Shown here piece after piece: positions 22,394 to 33,449 of a stretch of DNA of 64,000 bases. Under the pieces are notes generated by a model. That model saw only the letters and a program-made list of their open reading frames with translations. It ran no database searches and was not told the DNA's origin. Both the position numbers and the translations under genes were made by a program. This stretch comes from Megalobrama amblycephala (taxonomy: Eukaryota > Chordata > Actinopteri > Cypriniformes > Xenocyprididae): NCBI RefSeq assembly GCF_018812025.1, contig NC_063054.1, positions 6,250,582-6,314,581 of the forward strand, read 5' to 3'. How positions within the stretch are numbered: the stretch's first letter is position 1; each line of letters starts with the position of its first letter.

Positions 22394-24720
22394 AAATTCA
22401 CTTTTGGCCACCGTTACCACCTTTAACTAATTTAAAATCTATTGCTAGCTTACTTAATTTAATATATAATGAAACCTAGCTATCTACAGCCTACATCTTT
22501 ATGAAATGCAACTTTGTGTGCACTACACAATTAGCACTAATCATGCAGGAGACTTGATTCCAATAGATTTTGATGTTAGCATGTTGCGAAACTAATGTTG
22601 AGATTAATAAACAAAATACACTGCACTCATCAATATTGTGTAAAATAGTCTATGCTTCTAATTTGACTTAACTGATGTATTGATTATTATGTGGTACTAA
22701 ATGTAATATCAACATCTGTTTTTGGATACATGAGTTTTTGCAATCCATTCTTGGATGGAATTAAAATTTGACCCAGAACAGACCTGCTAAGAACAAGACA
22801 CACCATTTGAAGACCATTAGTCACGATCCCCTTTATTTGTATCTTGTGGCCTTATATTTATGGCCACCATTACCCCAGTAAAAACAGCTGTTATATATAC
22901 ATGAATTCATCATGTATGCGATGTGTTGTTTACATCCGTACCACTTCTTGACGCTGACATCAAATCAGATAATAGTTCTTTTATATAAATGTTTACCAGG
23001 CATAGACAATAAATGTCAAGGTGGCCTAAAAAATACAGTTTGCATGTTTTATGTTTTGACTACCATTGCTTGTTTGGATGCCTAAACAACAATGAAGCCC
23101 TAAAGCAAAATATTAGCATCAACAGGTTTATGGAAAGAAAAAAAGCATGCTAGCATGTTTCAATGACTTCAACTGTTCTATAAAATGGAAAAAAAAAATC
23201 CAGCACGAAACTTTTACTTTCGCTCAACATCCCTGAACTCAGCAGTATTGTCACTTTGAGGGTTTGTCTTTTGCATCTTCATCTGCCTGCTGAATTGTCA
23301 AAAACATGCACTCTCTTGTAGGTTTGATATGAAAGCATCTGCCAAAAACATCCATTTAAATGTAGACATGGGATTGGCTTTTTGGCAGTGGCAATGAGAA
23401 ATGTCTTCAAAAATCAAGCTTAGAGGAGCAGGAATGCTTGCTTTGAGTATGTTACAGGATTCTGCCTGTCCACAAACCGCAGGATAAGGATTTATTGCCA
23501 AGTGCTCTCCCTGAAATTGTTGTTCAACCCACCACATAGAATCACCCCAGAAATTATAATGAAATCACAGACATTAGCACCGTGACGGATTAGAATAGCA
23601 GCATGACTTTGGAAGTTTCTTTTGGACTTTTGGATAAGAACCAGTAGTTGAGTGGAGATGGTCCAAGCACTTCAACAAACTTTTGGAAATTTGTTGTTGG
23701 CTTTTTTTTTTTACTTGGAAAATTTGAAAGCCATTCTGTGCCTTTTCATCCACCTTGTAACAATCAACACAGGTAAACACAGTATTTAGAGAGAAATGAG
23801 ATCCGGGGTGTAAGTAGGTAGTCATTTAGCAGTTACAAACATTCATCAGCACATGTCATTTCCGATAATCAAGTCTGAGTATGAATCAACCGACGGTTGA
23901 CAGGGGGAAGTTTCCCGTAACCTTAAGAACACTTGAAGCCAAGGCTTGCAGACAAACACACAATCTCCAAACACAACTTTTCTCCCTGGCTCAACCCTAC
24001 TTCACTCCAGATGCTGTATTCCCACCCCCACAGAGGAGAGGGGAGTTGTGTTTTCCGATGGCTTCCACATGTCGAGCGGAGACATGGCTGAGTGATTCGC
24101 CTCCATCCAGGGACTCATCAGAGAGCAATATTATGTGCCAGGGGTGACGGTTAACAAGTGGGAATTGATCTTTGTTCTCCCAGACACCAAGCTGTAGTTT
24201 TCTCTCTCTCACCTCATTTCCCCTCACCAATAAGCTCTTGAAGATTGTTTATTGGTGCAAGTTCAAGTCGACGACAAAAGATCTATGGGCTTAAGGTTCT
24301 TGCACGCAACCCTAACATTCTTTTAACTTTTCTCATATTACAACTTAGGGTGGACAATTTTAGCCTGTCGTTCAAGTTCTCTGAGTTTTTAGCTTTTTTC
24401 TGGTTGGAAGAAATCAAGTGGAAATCAGTGATGCTCATATGGTCGTAAGCCCAAATTATGCTTTGGTTTTTATGCCTACGCAAGGGTCCGCATACAATGT
24501 GCATGACACAAATTTTGTTACCAGAATAATATGCGTGCCACCCGATTTTTTTGTAACTGTGCGTATTTGTCAGGTTGCACATACATCACACATAGAATTT
24601 GTTTTGCACTAATCAGTTATTCCACAAGGTGGCAACAATGGCCAGGTCGTTGTTTTACAGTAAAAAACAAAACTAAAGAGATGGAATGTAGCAAGGATTG
24701 TTGTTCAGGATAGAAGGAGG
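22394..24720. other. Unclassified intergenic DNA
   Basis: 2.3 kb with no recognised exon or element termini. Short open frames at 23298-23825 and 23881-24147 show no family motif. Confidence 0.35.
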
Positions 24721-25690
24721 TGGGAACCGGCAAACATTCAACACTTTAATATAATCATGAAAATAAACAAACAACAAAACGAAAGTAAAAGCGTCAGCCC
24801 CTCACGGACGACTGCCACACCCACATAAACAAAACATACGTAAAGTCTCTCGTCCTTCACTGTCGTCGCTCCTTATTTTATGCTTCCTTGCTCCACTGTG
24901 AGATACGAGACCGGTATGGCGCGCAGGTGGTGCTCATTAGCAATCATGCCACTGGCCTCACACCGTTCTTACGGCCCTCAGTCACCCTGCTTGCCACATA
25001 TGCCCATCACCCCTCACACACCGGGGGGTACCCTCGAGACTGCACTCTACTCCCCCCTCCCCCCGTCTGGAGGGACCTGTCACAGTGTCCACAGCACCTG
25101 GGGTAAGGACAGACGAGGTGAGAGAAAAGGAGACGGAAGCATCAGGAGGGACAGAGGGGAAAGTGGAAAAAAATTCTTGGTCCGGTTCCCAAAACACACC
25201 GCCATCTGGTCCTCCAGCAGCTGGGTGAACTTCGCCCACGATCCCTTGGCAGCGGCACTGGATAGCCCTCGGTTGATGGCTCGACACTCCTCCGCCACCT
25301 GGTGGACGGTGACGGCTCCTCCGGGTTCGGGCAGCCAGCAGGAGTACCCTGTTCCCTGCTCCTCCCCATCATGGCTGACGGCAGCAGGCTCCAGCCTCGG
25401 CAAACGGCGGTGACTCCTTTGCTCCCTCACAGAAGGCAGTCACCCCTCCACAACCCAGGCGGCCAGCAACTCACGGACTGCCGCACACACATAAACAAAA
25501 CATAACGTCCAGGCCTGGTCCGCTCTCGTCCTTCACTGTCATCGCTCCTCCTTTTATGCTTCCGAGCTCCTCCATGAGATACGAGACCGGTGCAGTGCAC
25601 AGGTGGTGCTCATTATCAATCATATGCCACCGGCCTTGCGGCATTTTCACGGCCCTCTGCATCGTCCTGCTTGCCACATGGAACAACAAC
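24721..25690 (-). mobile_element. LTR-like retroelement fragment with two direct repeats
   Basis: Two direct repeats (about 24793-25010 and 25462-25682) share CTCACGGAC..CTGCC, CATAAACAAAACATA, CTCGTCCTTCACTGTC, TTTTATGCTTCC, GAGATACGAGACCGGT, CAGGTGGTGCTCATTA and CCCTGCTTGCCACAT. Read on the minus strand each has a TATAAAA-like box (GGAAGCATAAAA), then GACGACAGTGAAGGACGAGAG, and copy 1 ends near a polyadenylation-like region, as in an LTR. The GC-rich 450-bp middle has a 116-codon minus-strand frame without recognisable gag or pol. Confidence 0.5.
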
Positions 25691-26121
25691 AACAACAAAG
25701 AAAATACTGGATACTGCAACAAAAACAGACATACGCATTTGGGATTTATTGTCAGTATGATCAAACTCATTTTAAACATGCTGAGAAATTTGAAATCCAT
25801 ATTTTCAAATGGTACAAACAGCACAAAAAATCATGTCAGAACTACAGAGCTTAGCTCCAACCCTAATCAAATACGCCTGAACCAGCTAATCAAGGTGTTC
25901 AGGATTACTTGAAAATAATAGGCTGGTGTGTTGGAGCAGGATTGGAACTGAAGTCTGCCGGAAGGTAGCCCTCCTGGAGCAAGGTTGGCTACCTCTTCTC
26001 TACGATTATAAGGTAAACTGACTCGTAACTTGTGCAAGGGCTCACAACCTCCTGATTGTCTTAACTTGCACCCTTAATTCCAGACATGAATCGTAAAAAT
26101 TTGATTTTAACACAAAATAAT

Positions 26122-26262
26122 AAGTCTAATGAGGCTGTCCATCCATCCATTTTCCAAACTGTTTATCCTATGTAGGTCGCAGGGATGCTGGAGCCTATCC
26201 TAGTGTCTTGGGCCATAGGCAGGGAAACACCCTGGGCAGTCTATCGCAGGACTAACACATTT
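26122..26262. repeat. Non-LTR (SINE/LINE 3'-tail-like) repeat fragment
   Basis: CCATCCATCCATTTTCCAAA then GGTCGCAGGGATGCTGGAGCC and CACCCTGGGCAGTCTATCGC, a widespread fish retroposon tail. Fragment only; orientation and exact family not determined. Confidence 0.55.
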
Positions 26263-26443
26263 GGACAATTTAAAGTCTTAGGGCCAGATTTACTTATCAG
26301 TGCAAATTAGCATGAAACCACAATACCATAAAAGCACTGATGGGAGTGTAAGTTCTGCAGGTGATCTACTAAGCGGAAATCAGCTTGGGGTTGCAAACAA
26401 GTAGAGCCGACGATAATCAGGTGTGGGTACTCTATAGGCTATA

Positions 26444-26745
26444 GGTGCGTTCACACGGCCTCGTAATTCCTGTAGTTATGAGATTCCTGCTTGTAAAAAG
26501 TGTCCACGTCCTCGTAGAGCTCATAATTACAGCTTGTAAGCTGGGAGTTTTCTGAAAGCTCCCACATGTACCACGTGGCCGCTGTACCACCTGACCACTG
26601 TAGATTCATGTAGGCGTTGATAGTGGTGCCATGGAAATGCATAATTCCCAGTCCAAAGACCAAAAGGATGTGAACAGCTCCAAATATAACGTCACGTGTT
26701 GTCATTTCAAGATTCCAGTAAATATGAGGTGGCGTGAACGCAGCA
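26444..26745. mobile_element. Inverted-repeat MITE, GTGCGTTCAC termini
   Basis: GGTGCGTTCACACGGCCTCG at the left pairs with GGTGGCGTGAACGCAGC at the right. About 300 bp; a minus-strand open frame of 84 codons spans it without recognisable content. Confidence 0.5.
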
Positions 26746-26775
26746 TATATGCACGGTTACTTCCTGGTTGTCGTT

Positions 26776-27572
26776 AAGCCAGCTCGGGCATTTCCGGTGA
26801 ACTGTTCATTCTGTACTCACTGTACATCGACACAAAACCATCAATGGTTAACTCTTTAATGTTGTATTCATATTTTAATGCCATTATTACATTTACCTAA
26901 TTCAGTTTTATTGATTGTAATAAAGACAAAGCTATTGGGAATGTTTAAAAACGCCATGTCTGTAATTAGACTTGCACACACATTTTTTTCCCCCAGCACT
27001 TCAAATTTTATTTTTAATGTGATGACCACAAACATTATTTGTTCATCCTTCTGAGATTGTCCCCATTGTAAAACCGAATGTTTAAAAATGTAGGAAATTC
27101 AACATTTGATAAACACTTATTTAAAAATAAAAAAGACAATAATTACCACTATAACCAGCAGGTGGCGGCAAAGTAGCATTTATTTGTGCATATATCATCC
27201 ATTTCCTCTAATAGTTTTTCACTTCGTTTTTGACTAAATATTAAACATTATAAAATAACTAGGTTTAAAAATACAGCTCAATTTATTATTTCAATCAATC
27301 TAACTAAGGTGCACAATAAATATTTAATTTCTGAAGCTTTTTTTCCACATAAAAGTGTGAAAACTGATGGTCAGATTGAATTTAGCCGAGGAGGAACAAT
27401 GAGGTACGTCTTTATTTATTTATTTTTTATGCTGTCTTACATTTGAATAATTAAATTAATGCTATGCCTTACTATTTAAGTGACTATATTCTGATTATAA
27501 ACTAAGTATTACACTACTGATGCTCAACACACCAGCAAATGACATCTCACCGGAAATTTTCGAGCTGGCTTA
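26776..27572. mobile_element. Inverted-repeat element, AAGCCAGCTCG termini
   Basis: AAGCCAGCTCGGGCATTTCC then GGTGA at the left; TCACCGGAAATTTTCGAGCTG then GCTT at the right. About 800 bp of AT-rich, non-coding DNA, with a CTCF-like word at 27155. Confidence 0.6.
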
Positions 27573-27639
27573 TATTATTGCGGAAGTTCTAAAGAATGCT
27601 CAGTTCATATAGCCCATTAACAACACAGGTGCAGAAAAT

Positions 27640-27960
27640 TAAAAAATAACATGGCTTGGAAAATAGATGGGTGCCCTCTGGCCTGGGAAGGGTAATGGGG
27701 GTATATGGCAAGCAGGGCAGGGCCGAGAGCCATGGGAATGGAGCGAGGCCGGTGGCGCAAGTGTTAATGAGCATCACCTTTACGCCACACTGGTCTCGAG
27801 TCCCACGGAGGAGCTCCGGAAAGATAAAAGGAGGTGTGACGACAGTGGAAGTTGAGAGAGGACCAGGCCTGGACTTTTTTTTTTTTATGTTGAACATTCA
27901 CCGGTCCCGCCTCCTTCTTCCCTTATCAATAAACCTTGTTACAACAATAAGGTCAGCCAC
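27640..27960 (+). mobile_element. Third copy of the LTR-like block, inverted
   Basis: Plus-strand relative: TATATGGCAAGCAGGGC, GAGGCCGGTGGCGCAAG, CACTGGTCTCGAGTCCCACG, GATAAAAGGAGGTGTGACGAC, ACCAGGCCTGGAC, ending TTATCAATAAACCTTGTTACA. The TATA-like box and the terminal AATAAA are in LTR order. It is one unit of the 24.7-25.7 kb type. Confidence 0.5.
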
Positions 27961-28423
27961 AAAATAGCTGTGTCCATGCCTTTTCATTGCTAATTTTTCA
28001 CTGTGTTTCTTTAATAAATCCGTACAGTAGTTTTTTAATGCCAAAAGAGGGTTTGCGCTTGGGCAAGCTGTTAATAAATCTGGCCCTTAGAATCTTAGAC
28101 AATATAGAGTTTTTAAAGGAAGTTTAAGCATGTCCTGGTTTCAATAACCTTCAATACCATGGGAAAAATCCCTCAATGTTCTTTGCTCTCTGCCCAGGGA
28201 GCAAACAACCCTGTCCAGGGTTGCATCTGCAATCTCTTTCAATATGCTTCAGTAATTTTACCGACACACAAACCCCCAAAAAGTTATAAACAACAAAAAC
28301 ATGCAGAAAATTCATCCATCTCTTGTAAACAATTCTTTTTGGGCCTGGTTTCATGGGAAGATTCCCACAATGCTCTTTGCTCCCTGTTCAGTCATATGCA
28401 ACCTTGTTAAATATGCCTAAACA

Positions 28424-28429
28424 TGTGAG

Positions 28430-28464
<35 letters not shown>

Positions 28465-28735
28465 GTTTTGCTATAGTGAGGACATTCCATAGGCGTAATG
28501 GTTTTTATACTGTACAAACTGTACAGTATATCTCCCTACTCCTAAACCTACCCATCACAGAAAACATTCTGCATTTTTACATTTTTAATAAAACATTTAG
28601 TATGTTTTTAAAGCTATTTTAAATATGAGGACTTATATTTCATGTTTACGTTGTGATACCAGTGTAATACCTATGTCATTATACAAATTTGTGTCCTCAT
28701 AAATCACAAAAATGTGCACACAGACACACACACAT
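28424..28735. repeat. Dispersed repeat with (CA)n at both ends
   Basis: A (CA)n run at 28430-28456, then GCTATAGTGAGGACATTCCA, CTCCCTACTCCTAAACCTAC, GTGTCCTCATAAATCACA and a second CA-rich tail. Common in cyprinid introns as far as I know; class uncertain. Confidence 0.5.
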
Positions 28736-28739
28736 TTTA

Positions 28740-29359
28740 TGACAACATTTATGAAGTGATTCATCTGTTTTACACCATTTTTGTTTACTGAAATGACCAT
28801 TGAAAGCAATTTCTTACTGTCTTTCTCTTACACATAATCTTAGAGATAAGAGTGTAGCACAGTGCTCTACTGTACTGTAATCTTGTGTTTTACAGCAGAT
28901 AGGGTTTATGTAACTCATTTCACTCTCAGGGTTCAGCAGGACAAAGGATGAACAAATACGTATTCCTGGTAAAGGGTGCGGCCCACATGAATTAATTTAA
29001 TGTTTATATGTTGGCTCCTAATATTAAATGGAGAAAATTACAGAAAATAAAAGTTGATTAATAACATTTGTGTTTTAAACCATTTGGAAAAAGTCAACAC
29101 ATACAGCAATGCCTTACTGCTTACAGCTTGTCATTGCCAGACAAATAAAAATCAGAGAAGATGCCAGAAAAAGTTTTCTCAGTTGTTTTGGAAGCAAGTC
29201 CCAAAAGGTTGTGCGTTACCAAAAAACGGAGGCCAGTAGAAAGGGTCCTCCTTCCTACTCCTTTGTTGTCAAAATATATTATTTATTTTTTGTAATAAAG
29301 AAAAACCATGAGGTAACAGGATTGTACATAAAGATAATATGTCATTAAAGTTAATATTC
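28740..29359. other. Unclassified intergenic DNA
   Basis: AT-rich, no recognisable gene or element. Confidence 0.35.
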
Positions 29360-29560
29360 AAAATAGTTTTATAATACCACAGTGAACTACATAGTATGGA
29401 AGCTTGTTTCCGATATGGAAATTTTATTTCACAATTCTGACTTTTTCCTCACAATTGTAAGTTTACATCTCGCTATTTTGACCTTTTTCCTCAGAATTGT
29501 GATATAACTGCAATTCTGAGGAAAAAAGTCAGAATTGTGAGATAATTCGTAATTACAGTA
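29360..29560. repeat. Palindromic TCACAATTCTGAC repeat, copy 1
   Basis: TATGGAAGCTTGTTTCCGAT followed by CACAATTCTGACTTTTTCCTC and its inverse GAGGAAAAAAGTCAGAATTGTG. Second copy in the ptger2 intron at 59634-59918. Confidence 0.6.
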
Positions 29561-29684
29561 ATTGGACACCAATTTGTACCCTATTCATGATGCCTAAAAT
29601 AAACTGTTTTGAATGCACTTGCTGACTCATAATCAAAAGTTTATTCTTTGATGTAGCATACAACCTTAGAAGTGGCCCTACCCA

Positions 29685-29710
29685 TTTGTGTGTGTGTGTG
29701 TGTGTGTGTG
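29685..29710. repeat. (TG)n microsatellite
   Basis: About twelve TG units. Confidence 0.9.
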
Positions 29711-30662
29711 ATGAGAAAGGAGGGCTTTGTGTTTGTATAGAGGAGATGAACTGTGAGAGGTGTGTGTACGTGATTGTCGATGTGTGGAGACTCCTAGAGG
29801 TTATACGTTAGTCTCAAATAGGCTTCAAACAAGGGCTAGAACAAACCGCTCTGTTACGTAACAACTTCCATAGGAGTGTCTTGCACACAGAGCTCCTGGT
29901 ACAAATCAAAATGCCATTCAATTTCCTGTCTCCCTCTGTTTCTATTCTTCTTTCTCTCACACACACATGAATTTGAACTAGGTATGTTGTTATTGCTTGT
30001 TAAAGTGCACCGTTAAAACAAAGTTGGCATGATTTTCAAAGACCTTGATGAATTATGTTTTGCGTCACTGAACGCATGGCCCATACAAATGTTTTAGGGC
30101 AAAAGGGAAGAGTTGAGTAGTCTAAATGGCAAGAAGTGAGGTTGGGATGGATGAAAGAAAACAAAGACTACAGCACAAACTGTTCCTCGCACACTAGCTA
30201 CCTGCACAAGTCTAATTGGACACCACAATGATGTCTATAATCATGACTATTTTCCAATCTTAAATCTAAACTGATCTTTATGCATAGTCTACTTCAGACA
30301 ACAGCATACAGCTTTCACGAATCAGAATATTTGCTTATGGAGTTTTGCGTGTGAAGAGGGCTGTTTAGCATTCACACTGCTGTTGCTCGGTATCAAATTC
30401 ACCATATGTTTAACCAATGAGCAGCTGGATGCTTCGCCTGGCTTTGATGCCATGGGAACGTGTCTTGCATCACCTATATGGTTATTTGAGCGGTTGGCCT
30501 ACATTTTTGGATTTATTGGTAACAAACTGCAAAGTTGGCATTTTTGAAGATCAAGTTTTAGTTTTAGTCCTCACTTTTTGAGGAATAATTACACATTGTA
30601 TTGTGCTTAATTGTAGACAGTGCAAGGAAAATAATTACAGCCGTTCATGTTAAACAAAGGCT
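29711..30662. other. Unclassified intergenic DNA
   Basis: No exon or transposon end recognised. Confidence 0.35.
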
Positions 30663-30666
30663 TTAA

Positions 30667-31144
30667 AGGTGTAATGAGTAAAATTTAGAAGGATATTACC
30701 TTAGAATGAGCCATTTCTATCTACATATACCACAGGTTCTCTTAAATGTTATATCGCCATTTTGCGCCGACATGTTTCTACATTAGCCCTAAATAGACAA
30801 ACTGCTCTACATAGCGCGTTTCGTCACTACGTTGTTTTTCTTATAAATCGTTAGTGTTTTTATAGTCAGCTTGCATCGTCACGATGTTGAATATGTACGA
30901 AGAAGAAGTAGTAGAAGTAGTAGTCGTCTGGTTTATTAGAAGCAGAGGCCATTCTTTGTTAGAAGTAAGAAGAAACCTCATTGACTGGCTACTCTCTGCT
31001 GTCTCAGAAGACGGCATGTTTGTCTTGTGTCAGCTAGACGGCCGCTGTAGCTTCTCTATGTGCTTCGAAAGGGAGGGGTGACCGCCGTTTGTTGCAGTTC
31101 GCAACCTCAATGCTAGATGCTGCTGAAATTTACACACTGCAACT
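30667..31144. mobile_element. TTAA-flanked MITE, AGGTGTAATGAG termini
   Basis: Left AGGTGTAATGAGTAAAATTT and right AAATTTACACACTGCAACT are imperfect inverted repeats, flanked by TTAA at 30663-30666 and 31145-31148. 478 bp. A plus-strand open frame at 30884-31081 has no recognisable family. Kolobok-like or piggyBac-like by target choice. Confidence 0.65.
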
Positions 31145-31524
31145 TTAACGTCAATATGAAATAAAAGTTCACTCTCTGTTTTTTCTAAATGCATGTTATT
31201 GCTTGAAATTGTTATAACTGCAAGCCAGAATTCAGATCTGCCTCAATTTTTGATTGCAACACATCTCAAAAACCCATTCACTTTATTTTTTTTTTCATTT
31301 TCGATAATCTGTTACACTTGTACATCACAAAATGGAAGAAGCTATTTGTCACTACTTCTGTTGGCATGAACAATCGGGTCACCCAGAACAAAAAGGGACC
31401 GCATTTACAGTAAAGGATAGATACTCAATTGTAATTGAATGCTATCAGTTTTCTGTTACAGTGCAACAGCAAATGTTTCACATTTTATTATTTGCATTTT
31501 CTTAAAAGTAGGCATGAAATTAAA

Positions 31525-31848
31525 GTTGCAATAATTTTATCTTTCCAATTGGGATGTATATCTGAGTGAAGCGACTTCAAATATAGTGCAGACTTGATTT
31601 TGTCCATGGGGAATTGATTGGATGGAGCTATTGGTTGATCTCATGTGAGTGACAGGTTGTCCTGCTTATGTCATCAGAGAAGAGAAGAGATGTCGCTACA
31701 AGAGGGAGGAGAAGTTATTTTGATTAAAGATTACGAGGGCACGTGAATTAAAAAAAAAAATGATGTGCACATCATTTATTATAATAAACACTGCAATATT
31801 CCATAAAAAATAAGAATTGTCAATTTTGATTTCATTGTGACTTAAGTC
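31525..31848. repeat. Family C element, inverted relative of 21.6-21.9 kb
   Basis: ACTGCAATATTCCATAAAAA, AGAATTGTCAATTTTGATTTC and GACTTAAGTC match the reverse complement of the 21.6-kb copy. Confidence 0.5.
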
Positions 31849-32181
31849 ATTATTATTCATATTAGCTCAAAGGAAACTGAGCTGTTGACCATATGTATTC
31901 TACCTGAGAGAAGACGTTAGCAAGAGAAGTTGTATTTGACTATAAGTTAATGTTGATCATTAGACAAAAACATTTTACAACTTTTAGGATTTTCTTAATC
32001 TCAGACCTTGTTATTGTTAGCCTTTTTCAGAAATGTAGTTCACCCAAAAATGAAAATTCTGTCACTATTTACTCACACTAATGTCTGAACATCACATAAA
32101 GCAAATCGTATCCCCCTTTACAAGACTTGGAGTAAACCTCTCCATTCATATGGACTCATTTTTCAGTTCTTTCGGTTACCT

Positions 32182-33265
32182 GGGGCCCGTTTTAGAAAGG
32201 AGGTTCAACCAACTCTGAGTTAAAACTTGAACTCTGAGTTGACTTACTCTGAGATGGGGAAACTCTGAGTTTTCTGTTTCAGAACAGTTGAATTGAGTTA
32301 GTTCAGTCGACTCTAAGTAGGTTGACTCTGAGTTAAGCGCGTGCACCACAACTATGAAAAGCCATCATCAATGGAGCTCCGATATTACGATTCCACGGCA
32401 ACAGCACGTGACAAAAGGACGTCCGCATACTTCTGGGTCAATGGGTCAATTATAATATCAAAGGTGAAAACTGGCAGAACGGTAAGTTATTGAACTAATA
32501 TTCATTTTCATGGTATCCCACATGCAAAAAAAAAGGAGAAAATAATAATAATTTAACAGGATGCAATAATAAGAGTGTAAATTATTTTATTATTATTAAA
32601 CATTTTCTTCATTTTCATTGAAATTAAATGCCTTTCTGATCTGATATGTGATGGGAAAAAGGAGAATAGCAAGCTTGGCAGAAGGCAGATTCGAACCCAA
32701 TTCTCCGCACCCAACACACTACTGCCTACACCACTGCAGCCACAGGAACGTGTGCCAATTTTAACCTGGTCTGACATTGGTGGGCGGAGCTACTGTAAAT
32801 TTGTACTTAAGTAAAATGCACTTAATTTAGATCCCCCAGGAAACAAGACTAAATATCTTATATCATTTTCTTATATGCAGAATCCATCTTGATTTAAGAA
32901 TTTTTAGATATTTGTACTTGAAATAGGACAAAAATATACTCAGTAAGAAAAGCATTTTTGCAGTGTGAATGAATGAATGAACTATTTAAACATCACTTGC
33001 ACTTTAAAAAGGGGGAGGAGACCGAAGGAAACTCTGGGTTTACCGAAGAAAACCTGCTCCTGACCAGGTTAGGTTCACAGAGTAAGTTACCATGGTAATT
33101 GACTCTGAGTATAAGTTACCTCTCTTTCAGAAACAGGCTTGACTTAACCTGCTTTCTCGGGTTTGACATACCTCCCATTCTGAAACGGAAAACCCAGAGT
33201 TTCCCTAATTTTTAGGGTTAACATACTCAGAGTTTTCACTTAACCTCCTTTCTGAAACGGGCCCC
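32182..33265. mobile_element. Inverted-repeat DNA element with GGGGCCCGTTT termini
   Basis: Left GGGGCCCGTTTTAGAAAGGA then GGTT; right AACC then TCCTTTCTGAAACGGGCCCC. The arms carry repeated CTCTGAGTT/AACTCAGAG-like words. About 1.08 kb without transposase. A tRNA-like segment sits in the middle. Confidence 0.7.
32680..32745 (-). ncRNA. tRNA-like segment (RNA polymerase III box A and B-like)
   Basis: On the minus strand, CAGTGGTGTAGGCAG resembles a box A (32722-32733) and GGGTTCGAATC a perfect-looking box B (32687-32697), about 25 bases apart, shorter than in a normal tRNA. Probably a tRNA-derived SINE head or tRNA pseudogene, not a working tRNA. Confidence 0.4.
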
Positions 33266-33449
33266 TGGTCTTTGAAAAAAGGGAATTCTCAGGTTTTATT
33301 AAAAATATCTTTAACTGTGTTTTACAAGAATGACCTGAAGTCTGTTTGGAATGACAATGCTAGAGTAAATAATGATACAATTTTCATTTTGGGTGAAGTT
33401 CCCCTTTAAACCCGAACCATTGGTACACCGTTTCAATGTTTTCAAGTTT

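Larger units (their letters stand above)
26281..28086. mobile_element. Harbinger-like TTA-flanked element containing nested insertions
   Basis: Left end GGGCCAGATTTACTTATCAG, right end CTGTTAATAAATCTGGCCC, flanked by TTA on both sides (26278-26280 and 28087-28089). The 3-bp TWA duplication fits PIF/Harbinger. Inside lie at least three other units (26444-26745, 26776-27572, 27640-27960), so the original element was small. Confidence 0.65.
32032..33409. mobile_element. Angel-like element interrupted by a GGGGCCCGTTT element
   Basis: Left GTAGTTCACCCAAAAATGAA at 32036, right TTTTCATTTTGGGTGAAGTTC then CCCTTTAA at 33408. The middle is occupied by the inverted-repeat element at 32182-33265. Confidence 0.6.

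Noticed and set aside
24880..25413. 177-codon plus-strand open frame
   Set aside because: It lies across the GC-rich LTR-like repeat, shows no domain, and overlaps equally long frames on the other strand; a composition effect.
28430..28456. CA repeat as telomere-like or CRISPR-like array
   Set aside because: Plain dinucleotide microsatellite without spacer structure.
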